From Geodermatophilus telluris (GTDB lineage: Bacteria > Actinomycetota > Actinomycetes > Mycobacteriales > Geodermatophilaceae): DNA of 64,000 nucleotides. Under the pieces are notes generated by a model, which did no database searches, was not told the origin of the DNA, and worked only from the letters and a program-made list of their open reading frames with translations. The position numbers and the translations under genes are program-made. The DNA lies in the NCBI RefSeq assembly GCF_900102745.1, contig NZ_FMZF01000005.1:62001-126000 (forward strand), read 5' to 3'. Below are positions 1 to 7,528 of this stretch, piece after piece. Every line of letters starts with the position of its first letter. Position 1 is the first letter of the stretch.

Positions 1-389
1 GTCAGCCCGGCCACCAGCCGCCCCGGGAAGCCCTCGCCGAGCACCAGGCCGGCGAGCACGGCGATCAGGATCGGACCGGTGTTGACCAGCATCGCCGTCG
101 TCCCGGCGTCGAGGTGCCGCTCGGCGGCGTTGAGCGCGACGTTGTAGACGCCGAACCAGGCCACCCCGCACAGCACCAGCAGTCCCCACTCGCGCCGCGT
201 CGGGGCCACCCAGCCGCGCCGCAGGGACAGCAGCGCGAGCACCGCCGTCCCGACCAGCAGGCGGCCCAGCGCCAGCGCACCGGGCGAGAGGTCCTCCCCG
301 ACCGCGCGGATGCCGATGAACGCCGAGGCCCAGGCGAGCACCGTGACGACGACGGCGGCCAGCACGGCCGCGGCGGGGGAACGGGTCAC
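1..389 (-). CDS. DMT/EamA-family transporter, N-terminal part (gene runs off the left edge)
   Basis: About 129 residues are visible from a GTG at 389. They form hydrophobic helices in the pattern of the EamA (drug/metabolite transporter) family: a first helix near residues 8-25, and a later stretch with the features NxALNAAERHLDAGTTAMLVNT and GPILIAVLAG split over the next helix, which is typical of the first EamA repeat. Members export or import small metabolites across the cytoplasmic membrane; the substrate cannot be read from sequence. The second EamA repeat would lie outside the window. The next gene on the same strand (reductase ending at 482) is 93 bases upstream, so the two may be co-transcribed. 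Confidence 0.75.
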   Translation of the reverse strand, partial: MTRSPAAAVLAAVVVTVLAWASAFIGIRAVGEDLSPGALALGRLLVGTAVLALLSLRRGWVAPTRREWGLLVLCGVAWFGVYNVALNAAERHLDAGTTAMLVNTGPILIAVLAGLVLGEGFPGRLVAGL

Positions 390-481
390 ACCCGGACCCT
401 AGGGACCGCCGGCGGCCGGGGGCTGGCGGTTCCCGGACGTGGCAGCCCCGCCGCGGAGAACGGCAGGGACGGCGCGGTCGC

Positions 482-1246
482 TCAGCCGTGCAGGTGCTGG
501 CCGCGCAGGTGCTCGGCGTAGGTGCGCCGGCCCCGGGCGGCTCCCGGCGAGGGCAGCACGCCGCCCTCGCGGAAGGCGGCGCTGAGCCGGCCCGGCAGCG
601 GGGTGGACACCACGTGCACGTTGGGCTCCCGCGCGGCCACCCACAGCCGGGCCAGGTCGGCCGCCGACAGCGCCTCGGGACCGCCGAACTCCACGACGTC
701 GCCCAGCGGCGGCCCGGCGACGACCTCGGTGAGGAAGCCGGCGGCCTCGGCGACGTCGACCGGGGCGGCCTGCCAGCCCATCGGCACCGGCAGCACCGGC
801 CCGCGGCGAGCGGTGGCCAGCAGCTCGTCGACGAACGGGTGGAACTGGGTGATCCGGGCCAGCGTCACCGGCAGCCCGGAGGCCAGCAGCACCTGCTCGG
901 CGGCGAACTTGGCGCGGTAGTAGCCGAAGGGCACCCGGTCGACGCCGACGATCGAGACGTAGACGAGGTGCCGCAGCCGGTCGCGGTCGACCGCCTGCAC
1001 CAGCCGCCGGGTGCCCGCGACGTCGACCTGCCACGGGTCGCCGCGCGGGTCGCTGGCCGCGTGCACGACCAGCTCCGACCCGCCGACCGCCGCCGCCAGG
1101 TCGCGCCCGGTGGCGAGGTCACCGCGGACCCCGCCCGGACCCGTCCCCCGGCGTGACATCTGCCGCACCTCGTGCCCGGCTGCCTGCAGCGCGGGGACCA
1201 GGACGCGACCGAGCTGACCGCTGCCTCCGGTGACCAGTACCTGCAC
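482..1246 (-). CDS. NAD(P)-binding SDR/NmrA-type reductase
   Basis: A 254-residue atypical short-chain dehydrogenase-like protein. The dinucleotide motif TGGSGQLG is at residues 6-13 and a YYRAK segment (Y-x3-K type) at 109-113. The first half is a Rossmann fold; the second resembles NmrA/nucleoside-diphosphate-sugar epimerase-like proteins. The GTG at 1246 is chosen because the Rossmann strand begins directly after it. The substrate is unknown; relatives act as quinone or sugar-nucleotide reductases or as redox sensors. It is divergent from the MurA-like gene starting at 1334, across an 87-base gap that must hold both promoters. Confidence 0.75.
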   Translation of the reverse strand: MQVLVTGGSGQLGRVLVPALQAAGHEVRQMSRRGTGPGGVRGDLATGRDLAAAVGGSELVVHAASDPRGDPWQVDVAGTRRLVQAVDRDRLRHLVYVSIVGVDRVPFGYYRAKFAAEQVLLASGLPVTLARITQFHPFVDELLATARRGPVLPVPMGWQAAPVDVAEAAGFLTEVVAGPPLGDVVEFGGPEALSAADLARLWVAAREPNVHVVSTPLPGRLSAAFREGGVLPSPGAARGRRTYAEHLRGQHLHG

Positions 1247-1319
1247 GCCCGACAGTGTGGCCGGACCGGTCCCTCCCGTTCCACCGGCGCGCCCCGGCGG
1301 GCGTGTCCCGCACGCGCGA

Positions 1320-1325
1320 TACCGT
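1320..1325 (+). promoter_or_regulatory. Putative -10 box of a leaderless promoter
   Basis: TACCGT fits the actinobacterial TAnnnT -10 consensus and ends 8 bases before the GTG of the MurA-like gene, so transcription would begin at or next to the start codon. No Shine-Dalgarno sequence is present. The same TACCGTGGCCCCC context precedes the GTG at 17992. The -35 region is not recognisable. Confidence 0.45.
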
Positions 1326-1333
1326 GGCCCCCC

Positions 1334-2914
1334 GTGACGTCGACCGACCCGACCCTCCGCACGCCGACGGCCGATGCCCCTCCTCCCCTGGCCCCGGGCA
1401 CGACCCGCCGGATCGGCCTGCTGGTCCGCGACGCGCGCCGGCACCGCGGGCTGACGCAGCAGCAGCTCGCCGAGCGGCTGGGCACCGACCAGACCGACGT
1501 CGCCCGCATCGAGCAGGGCGGCCAGAACCTGACCCTCGAGCTGCTCGGCCGGCTCTCCGACGCCCTCGACAGCGAGCTGCTCGGCGTGGGCGCGTCCGGC
1601 CCGACCCACCTGCGGGTGACCGGCGGGACGCCGCTGCGCGGCAGCGTCACGGTGAAGTCGTCGAAGAACGCCGCGGTCGCGCTGCTGTGCGCCTCGCTGC
1701 TCAACCGCGGCCGGACGACGCTGCGCAACGTGGCCCGCATCGTCGAGGTGGACCGCATCCTCGACGTGCTGCGCTCGATCGGCGTCTCGGCCACCTGGGA
1801 CGGCACCGGCCGCGACCTGACCCTCGTCGTCCCCGACGACCTCGACCTCGACGGCATCGACGCCGACGCCGCCCGCCGGACCCGCAGCATCATCATGTTC
1901 CTCGGCCCGCTGCTGCACCGGGCCCGGACCTTCCGGCTGCCCTACGCCGGCGGCTGCGACCTCGGGACCCGCACCGTCGAGCCGCACATGATCGCGCTGC
2001 GCCCCTTCGGCCTGGCCGTCGAGGCGCACGCCGGCGAGTACCACGCCGCCGTCGAGCCCCGGCCCGGCTCGCGGCGCACGATCGTGCTGACCGAGCGCGG
2101 CGACACCGTCACCGAGAACGCGCTGCTGGCCGCCGCCCGCACCGACGGCACCACGGTCATCCGCAACGCCAGCTCCAACTACATGGTCCAGGACCTGTGC
2201 CTGTACCTGCAGCTGCTCGGCGTCGGCGTCGAGGGCCTCGGGACGACGACGCTGACCGTGCACGGCCGGCCGGTGCTCGACGCCGACGTCGACTACACGA
2301 TCAGCGAGGACCCGGTCGAGGCGATGAGCCTGCTCACCGCGGGCATCGTCACCGGCTCGGAGCTGACCGTGCGCCGCGCTCCCATCGAGTTCCTCGAGAT
2401 CGAGCTGGCGGTGCTCGCCGAGATGGGGCTGCAGTACGCGCTCTCACCGGAGTACCGGGCCGACAACGGGCACACCCGGCTGGCCGACGTCACGATCTCG
2501 CCCTCGCAGCTCAAGGCGCCCATCGACAAGATCCACCCGATGCCGTTCCCGGGCCTCAACATCGACCACCTGCCGTTCTTCGCGGTGATCGCGGCCTCGG
2601 CCACCGGCTCGACGCTCATCCACGACTGGGTCTACGACAACCGCGCGATCCACCTGTCCGACCTCACCCGCCTGGGCGCCGACGTCCGGCTGATGGACCC
2701 GCACCGCGTGCTCGTCACCGGCCCGACCCGGTGGCGCAGCGCCGAGGTGGTCTGCCCGCCGGCGCTGCGGCCGGCCGTCTGCATCCTGCTGGCGATGCTC
2801 GCCGCGCGCGGGACCTCGGTGCTGCGCAACGTCGACATCATCGCGCGGGGCTACGAGCACCTCTACGAGCGGCTGGTCGAGATCGGCGCCTCCATCGAGG
2901 TCTTCTCCGACTGA
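1334..2914 (+). CDS. XRE helix-turn-helix fused to a MurA-like enolpyruvyl transferase
   Basis: A 526-residue two-part protein. Residues about 26-82 form an XRE/Cro-type helix-turn-helix (LTQQQLAERLGTDQTDVARIEQG region). Residues about 92-526 align with UDP-GlcNAc 1-carboxyvinyltransferase (MurA/EPSP synthase fold). MurA landmarks kept are SSKNAA (109-114; substrate Lys), GGCDLGTR with Cys208 at the PEP-loop cysteine, Asp411 at the catalytic aspartate, and Arg479 in the ALRP segment. The usual FPTDMQ and DLRASA motifs are changed to LNIDHL and ALRPAV, so this is a divergent paralog and may not be the main peptidoglycan MurA. An enzyme carrying a DNA-binding domain suggests a regulator sensing UDP-GlcNAc or PEP, which is inference. 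GTG 1334 is chosen for the domain boundary and the -10 box just upstream. Confidence 0.8.
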   Translation: MTSTDPTLRTPTADAPPPLAPGTTRRIGLLVRDARRHRGLTQQQLAERLGTDQTDVARIEQGGQNLTLELLGRLSDALDSELLGVGASGPTHLRVTGGTPLRGSVTVKSSKNAAVALLCASLLNRGRTTLRNVARIVEVDRILDVLRSIGVSATWDGTGRDLTLVVPDDLDLDGIDADAARRTRSIIMFLGPLLHRARTFRLPYAGGCDLGTRTVEPHMIALRPFGLAVEAHAGEYHAAVEPRPGSRRTIVLTERGDTVTENALLAAARTDGTTVIRNASSNYMVQDLCLYLQLLGVGVEGLGTTTLTVHGRPVLDADVDYTISEDPVEAMSLLTAGIVTGSELTVRRAPIEFLEIELAVLAEMGLQYALSPEYRADNGHTRLADVTISPSQLKAPIDKIHPMPFPGLNIDHLPFFAVIAASATGSTLIHDWVYDNRAIHLSDLTRLGADVRLMDPHRVLVTGPTRWRSAEVVCPPALRPAVCILLAMLAARGTSVLRNVDIIARGYEHLYERLVEIGASIEVFSD

Positions 2915-2917
2915 CCC

Positions 2918-2947
2918 TTGCCCCGCTTTGGCTAATGGCGCTAGCTT
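2918..2947 (+). promoter_or_regulatory. Candidate promoter for the hydrolase-TetR pair
   Basis: TTGCCC at 2918-2923 and TAGCTT at 2942-2947 (TAnnnT type) are separated by 18 bases. The -10 box lies inside the first of two operator-like palindromes, so a repressor bound there would block RNA polymerase. Predicted by eye only. Confidence 0.4.
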
Positions 2948-2968
2948 TACGGCTACTGGTACTAGCCG
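2930..2968 (+). promoter_or_regulatory. Tandem operator: two GGCTA-N7-TAGC palindromes
   Basis: Site 1 is GGCTA (2930-2934), 7 bases, then TAGC (2942-2945). Site 2 is CGGCTA (2950-2955), 7 bases, then TAGCCG (2963-2968), a perfect six-base dyad. The left arms start 21 bases apart, two helical turns, so two dimers could bind the same DNA face. They stand 20 bases before the hydrolase start, and the operon's last gene is a TetR repressor that is the obvious ligand. Binding by that protein is inference. Confidence 0.6.
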
Positions 2969-2987
2969 AAGCTGAGGGGTGGGCACG

Positions 2988-3797
2988 ATGACGCAGCACC
3001 TGGACCGTCCCGGCGGCCGGATCGCCTTCGACGTCGAGGGCGAAGGGCCGCTCGTCGTCTGCGTCCCCGGGATGGGCGACCTCCGGCAGGGCTACCGGCA
3101 CCTGGCGCCGGGGCTGGTGGCCGGCGGCTACCGCGTCGCGACGGTCGACCTGCGCGGGCACGGCGACTCCGACGCGACCTTCCCCGCCTACGACGTCCCC
3201 GCGTCGGTCGACGACCTCCGGGCACTGATCGGGACGCTCGGCGGCCCCGCGGTGGTGGTGGGCACCTCGATGGGCGCCAGCGTGGCCGCCCTGCTGGCCG
3301 CGGAGAGCCCCGACGCGGTCGGCGGGCTGGTCCTCGCCGGGCCGTTCCTCCGCGACGGGGACGCCCCGGCCTGGCAGCGGGCCCTCCTCCGGCTGGCCAC
3401 CGCGCGCCCCTGGGCGGCGGCCGTCTGGCGGGCATGGCTGCCCCGGCTCTACGCCGGGCACGTCCCCGCCGACCAGGACGGGTACCTGGCGAGCGTGGGG
3501 GCCGCCCTGCGCCGGCCGGGGCGCGCCGCGGCCTTCTCCCGGACGACGCGCGCCTCGCACGCCGCCACCGAGGCGCGGCTGGGCGACGTCCGCGCGCCGG
3601 CCCTGGTCGTCGTGGGTGCCCGGGACCCCGACTGGCCCGACCCGGCCGCCGAGGCCGCGTGGGCCGCGTCGGCGCTGGGCGGCGAGGCCGAGGTGCTGCT
3701 CGTCGAGGACGCCGGCCACTACCCCGCCGCGCAGCGGCCCGACGTCCTCCTCCCCGCCGTCCTGGAGCGGCTGGGGCGCTGGACCGCCCGTGCCTAG
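2988..3797 (+). CDS. Alpha/beta-fold hydrolase
   Basis: A 269-residue cytosolic alpha/beta hydrolase. The nucleophile elbow GTSMG (Ser94) sits at 92-96, the oxyanion region around PGMGD at 27-31, an acid in the GARDPDWPD stretch, and the catalytic His in EDAGHYP near the C-terminus. It therefore has a complete Ser-Asp-His triad; the substrate (ester, epoxide, lactone or other) is not readable. ATG 2988 is preferred over GTG 2979 because GAGGGG at 2974-2979 is then correctly spaced as a ribosome site. It overlaps the TetR gene by 8 bases, so the hydrolase and its probable repressor are one operon. Confidence 0.8.
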   Translation: MTQHLDRPGGRIAFDVEGEGPLVVCVPGMGDLRQGYRHLAPGLVAGGYRVATVDLRGHGDSDATFPAYDVPASVDDLRALIGTLGGPAVVVGTSMGASVAALLAAESPDAVGGLVLAGPFLRDGDAPAWQRALLRLATARPWAAAVWRAWLPRLYAGHVPADQDGYLASVGAALRRPGRAAAFSRTTRASHAATEARLGDVRAPALVVVGARDPDWPDPAAEAAWAASALGGEAEVLLVEDAGHYPAAQRPDVLLPAVLERLGRWTARA

Positions 3798-4404
3798 GGC
3801 GGGCCTGTCGCGCGACGCCGTGGTCGCCGAGGCGCTGCGGGTGGCCGACGAGGTGGGGCTGGACCGGCTGACCCTGGCCGCGGTGGCGCAGCGGTGCGGC
3901 GTGCGGCTGCCCAGCCTCTACAAGCACGTCGCGGGGCTGCCCGCGCTGCACGCGCACGCCGCGGCGGCGGCCGAGCGGGAGCTGGCCGCCGAGCTGTCCG
4001 CCGCCACCGTCGGCCGCGCCGGGGAGGACGCGCTGCTCGCCCTCGCCGAGGCCTACCGCGGGTACGCCCGCCGCCGTCCGGGGGCCTACGCCGCCACGCT
4101 GCGGGCGCCCGCCGGGGAGGGGGACACCTCCGCCGGTGCCGCCGACCACCGCGCCGCCGCGCACGAGGTCATGGGTGTGGTGCTGTCGGCGCTCGCCGGC
4201 TTCGGGCTCTCCGGCGAGGACGCCGTCGACGCCGTCCGCGGGCTGCGGTCGCTGCTGCACGGCTTCGCCGCCCTCGAGGCGGCCGGGGGGTTCGCCCTCC
4301 CGCAGGACCTCGACCGCAGCTACCGGCGGCTGGTGCGCAGCCACGGGGAGGTGCTGCGGTCCTGGTCGAGCGCGCCCGGCCCGGCGCCGGACCCCGTGCG
4401 ATGA
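3790..4404 (+). CDS. TetR-family repressor with WHG-type C-terminal domain
   Basis: A 204-residue regulator. The TetR helix-turn-helix is at about residues 7-52 (LTLAAVAQRCGVRLPSLY followed by KHVAGL). The rest is an all-helical ligand and dimerisation domain of the TetR C-terminal WHG kind (RGLRSLLHGFAALE near residues 155-168). The GTG start lies inside the hydrolase gene, giving an 8-base overlap and probable translational coupling. The two palindromes at 2930-2968 upstream of the operon are its likely autoregulatory operators. The stop codon lies within the degenerate left palindrome of the repeat element at 4399-4526. Confidence 0.8.
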   Translation: MPRAGLSRDAVVAEALRVADEVGLDRLTLAAVAQRCGVRLPSLYKHVAGLPALHAHAAAAAERELAAELSAATVGRAGEDALLALAEAYRGYARRRPGAYAATLRAPAGEGDTSAGAADHRAAAHEVMGVVLSALAGFGLSGEDAVDAVRGLRSLLHGFAALEAAGGFALPQDLDRSYRRLVRSHGEVLRSWSSAPGPAPDPVR

Positions 4405-4526
4405 CCAGGTGATCTGATCGCGGCGCGTCCTACCTGACCGCGGAGCGTCCTACCTGACCGCGGAGCGTCCTACCCGACCGTGGGACGTCGGGTCGGACAC
4501 TCGACGATCAGGTCACCTGATCGTCG
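4399..4526. repeat. Palindromic repeat family A, copy 1 (with 20-base tandem units)
   Basis: Three 20-base units CGGmGCGTCCTACCyGACCG (4421-4440, 4441-4460, 4461-4480) lead into a hairpin whose arms GTCCTACCCGAC (4467-4478) and GTCGGGTCGGAC (4487-4498) match at 11 of 12 positions. A perfect 25-base palindrome, twelve bases either side of a central C, follows at 4502-4526. The element fills the gap between the converging TetR and DUF5995 genes and carries both stop codons. A second copy is at 41719-41801. It could act as a bidirectional terminator. Confidence 0.8.
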
Positions 4527-5272
4527 CCGCCCTCCCGCGGCAGCTCGACGCCGAAGCCGAAGAGGGCCAGGCGCAGCAGCACCGGGCCCCCGCGGCGCAG
4601 GTCGGCCACCCGCGCGGCGCTGACCTCCTCCAGCTGCGCCACCCGCCGCGCGTGCTCCTCCGGACCGACCAGCCGCGCCTCGTGCAGCGCCACCGTGTTG
4701 GCCCACACCCGCCGCCGCGACTCCCGCAGCAGCACGCGCGCCGCCGTCCGGTTGGCCCCGGCCATCACCCGGTCGACGACGGTGCGCCGGGAGCCCGCCG
4801 CCTGCAGCGCCACGTCCTCGTGCGCCACCCGCCCGGCCAGGACGGCGTCGATGCGCTCGTGGTCGCGGCGGCGGCGCTCGAGCACCGCGGGGTCGGCGAA
4901 GTCGGCCGGGGGGACCACCCGCACCAGCGACTGCGGCAGGTCGAAGTTGATGTGCGCGTTCATGCCGAGCAGCACGTGCCCCTCGGGCCGGGTGCGCGGG
5001 TCGGTGCCGAACGCCGCGCGCCACGGCGCGGGCGGGGACGCCGGGTCGCGGCGGTGCGCCTCCAGCGCGTCGAGGTAGAACTCGGCGAAGTCGACGTCCC
5101 AGGCGGTCACCCAGTCCGGGTCCTCGAAGAGCCCGCCGTCGATGGCGGCGTCCACCGCCTCGGTGGTGCGCAGGTAGGTGCCGAGGAAGAACCGGCCCGG
5201 GTCGCCGTCGGCCTCCAGCTCCTCGAGCAGCGCCCGCATCCGGCCGACGAGCTCCTCCACCGGTGCGGTCAC
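4508..5272 (-). CDS. DUF5995 family protein
   Basis: A 254-residue protein of the actinobacterial DUF5995 family, recognised from the N-terminal pattern VEELVGRMRALLEEL, then FFLGTYLRTTEAV and GHVLLGMNAHINFDLPQSL. It is predicted soluble and mostly helical, with no signal peptide or membrane segment. Conserved His/Asn residues in GMNAHINFDLP suggest a metal or ligand site, but no member's function is established that I know of. The last five codons and the stop lie inside the perfect palindrome of repeat A copy 1, so the C-terminus (DDQVT) is encoded by the repeat. Confidence 0.75.
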   Translation of the reverse strand: MTAPVEELVGRMRALLEELEADGDPGRFFLGTYLRTTEAVDAAIDGGLFEDPDWVTAWDVDFAEFYLDALEAHRRDPASPPAPWRAAFGTDPRTRPEGHVLLGMNAHINFDLPQSLVRVVPPADFADPAVLERRRRDHERIDAVLAGRVAHEDVALQAAGSRRTVVDRVMAGANRTAARVLLRESRRRVWANTVALHEARLVGPEEHARRVAQLEEVSAARVADLRRGGPVLLRLALFGFGVELPREGGDDQVT

Positions 5273-5318
5273 CCGACCGATGCTGCCCGAGCGCGGGCAC
5301 GTCCGCGCCCGGGGCCGC

Positions 5319-7244
5319 TCAGGCCAGCGCGTCGTACCCGTCGTCGGGCGGCAGCAGGCCGGAGTCCACGGGCGGCCGGTGCGGCTGGTCCAGCCCGCGC
5401 ATCCGGGCCGCGTGCAGCGCCAGCAGCAGGTTCAGCCGCAGCGTCGGGTCGGTGGTGAAGGGCCCGAGCAGCCGCTCCAGCTTGCCGATCCGGTAGCGCA
5501 TCGTGTTGTAGTGGAAGTGCAGCCGGCGCGCGGACTCCGCGACGTTGAGGTTGGTCTCCAGCAGCACCCGCAGCGTCTCGCGCAGGTCGGCCGAGTCGGG
5601 GTCGGAGGCGTCGGCGAGCGAGCCGAGCACCTCGTCGACGTAGGACCGCAGCTCGGTGGAGTCCGGGATGAGCGAGAGCAGCCGGAAGACGCCGAGCTGG
5701 TCGAAGTGGGTGACCGCCGTCGGGCCGTGGATCTCCTGGCCGACGCCGAGGGCCCGCTGCGCCTGCTGGTGCGCCTCGCCCAGCGCCGACAGCGACAGCG
5801 CGGGGCGGCCGATCCCGGTGGCCAGCACCCGGCCCACCCGGCGCACCCGCGCGTTGACCCGCGAGGTGACGGCGGTGACCAGCGCGGTGATGTCCTCCGG
5901 CGTCCGCTCGTCCAGCGGCAGCACGGTGACGATCTCCGTGGACAGCCCCGCCACCGCCGCGCCGGACACCTCCGACTCCAGCGCCGCCCGCCAGCCGTCG
6001 GCCAGCCGGTCGAGGACGTCGAGGGCGCGGGTGGGGTCGGCCTGCGGGTCGGCGGCGGTCTCGGTGGCGGTCACCAGGACGGCGACCGGCCCGTCGAGCC
6101 GCCAGCCGAACGAGCGGGTCTGCGCCAGCGCCCGCTCGGTGTGCCGCAGCGACCCGGCGACCAGCCGGCGCACCAGGTCGCCCTGGAAGCGCAGCTCGAC
6201 CGAGTGCACGGCCTGCTGGCGGATCACCGACAGCGCCGAGACGACGGCGGCCCGCTCCAGCACCCCGCCGGCGCCGACCACCATCTGCCCGCTGCGGTGC
6301 ACCGCGACCAGCCAGCCGTGCCGCTGGTCGCCGGCCATGATCGGGGCGACGGCGTACTCCCCCACCCCGCCGGGCAGCTCGTGGTGGCCCGGGACGAGCA
6401 GGATGCCGTCGGCCGGGGACAGGTCGGCGTCGGCCAGCACGTCGGCCGGGGTGACGACGGTCTGGTCGGCGCGCACGCCCGAGACCCGGCTGGACGGCGC
6501 CATCATGGCCAGCTCGTCCTCGGCCTCGGCGTCGAGCAGCCACAGCCAGTCGCTGATCTCGGCGACGTCGTCGGGCGGCCCCGCGCTGGTGACGATCTCC
6601 CGGTCGGGACCCAGGCCGAGCACCGCCGCGCCCTCCAGGAAGGTGGCCAGCTGCTCGGTGACCTCGGCCAGCCCGCCGCCGGAGAGCGCGACGTCGATGA
6701 ACTGGTCGTGCATGCGGGCCGAGAGCACGAGGGCCTCGCCCTGCTTGCGCACGACCGCGCCGAGGACCTCCGAGACCGCCTCGTCGAGCCGGACGGTGGC
6801 CGGCAGCGCGACGACCGGCAGCGCCCGCCGGTCGGCCTCGGCCAGCACCTCGGCGGGCAGCGGCGGCGGGCCCTCGGTGCGCCGGTAGGCCAGCGCCGCG
6901 GTGCCCAGGTGGTCGAGGCGCTCCACCAGCGCCCGGCAGTCGGCGGGGTCGGCCGGGGGCAGCCGCGCGCCCAGGACGACCACGACGTCGGGCCCGGCGG
7001 CGGCCAGCGGGGCGGTGGGGTCGTCGACGACCATGTGCCGGACCGTCCGCTCCAACCCGGCCCGGCCCGCGACCACCTCGGCGCCGGCCAGGCGGGGCAG
7101 GCGCAGGGCCTCGTCCACCCGCAGGCCCACCCGGTCCCGCCAGCCGGAGCGGTCGTCCCGGGCCGGCCCCGAGCGCCCGCCGCCGGCCTGCTGGCGGCCG
7201 CGGGGGAACGACAGCGGCGCCGTCGGGTACGACCCTGAGGCCAT
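5319..7244 (-). CDS. PucR-family transcriptional regulator
   Basis: A 641-residue regulator. An N-terminal PucR-type ligand domain (about residues 40-160) is followed by a GAF/GGDEF-like CdaR middle region. A C-terminal PucR helix-turn-helix lies at about 565-615, with LRETLRVLLETNLNVAESAR and then LHFHYNTMRYRIGKLERLLG. PucR proteins classically control purine degradation. The divergent neighbour at 7529 is a DUF2877/AllH-like protein, also tied to purine/allantoin breakdown, which makes it the likely target. ATG 7244 is preceded by GGTGAGG on the coding strand. Confidence 0.8.
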   Translation of the reverse strand: MASGSYPTAPLSFPRGRQQAGGGRSGPARDDRSGWRDRVGLRVDEALRLPRLAGAEVVAGRAGLERTVRHMVVDDPTAPLAAAGPDVVVVLGARLPPADPADCRALVERLDHLGTAALAYRRTEGPPPLPAEVLAEADRRALPVVALPATVRLDEAVSEVLGAVVRKQGEALVLSARMHDQFIDVALSGGGLAEVTEQLATFLEGAAVLGLGPDREIVTSAGPPDDVAEISDWLWLLDAEAEDELAMMAPSSRVSGVRADQTVVTPADVLADADLSPADGILLVPGHHELPGGVGEYAVAPIMAGDQRHGWLVAVHRSGQMVVGAGGVLERAAVVSALSVIRQQAVHSVELRFQGDLVRRLVAGSLRHTERALAQTRSFGWRLDGPVAVLVTATETAADPQADPTRALDVLDRLADGWRAALESEVSGAAVAGLSTEIVTVLPLDERTPEDITALVTAVTSRVNARVRRVGRVLATGIGRPALSLSALGEAHQQAQRALGVGQEIHGPTAVTHFDQLGVFRLLSLIPDSTELRSYVDEVLGSLADASDPDSADLRETLRVLLETNLNVAESARRLHFHYNTMRYRIGKLERLLGPFTTDPTLRLNLLLALHAARMRGLDQPHRPPVDSGLLPPDDGYDALA

Positions 7245-7528
7245 GTAGGCCTCACCCTGAGTCACGACTCGCCCTCCTCGTCGGCCGCCCGATGTCTCCA
7301 GTTGCAGGAACCTGGCATGTGTGCCTGGACGGCCGCCCCCATTCTTGGCCACATTCGCCATACGAGGACGTGCGACGCGCCGCTTAGCTTCGAGACCCGG
7401 TCCGTTCCGTCCGCTGGATGGTAGGCGGTCGCCGCACCCGGCGCCCCGCCCGCTCCCGGTGGAGGGACCGGACCGGTCGGGGGCCCTGAGCGGAGGGTCG
7501 CCCCCGACCTGACGGCGAAGGGCCAGCC
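7245..7528. promoter_or_regulatory. Divergent intergenic region between the PucR and DUF2877 genes
   Basis: 284 bases carrying both promoters by necessity. It is less G+C-rich in the middle (about 7290-7395). A TAGCTT at 7385-7390 could be a -10 box for the rightward gene, but no convincing -35 or inverted operator was found. No open reading frame here looks real. Confidence 0.4.

Noticed and set aside
2979-2987. GTG 2979 as the hydrolase start
   Set aside because: It would place the GAGGGG ribosome site on top of the start; ATG 2988 is spaced properly.
5178-7238. A 686-codon plus-strand open frame opposite the PucR gene
   Set aside because: Low-complexity translation, no ribosome site, and fully antisense to a recognised regulator.
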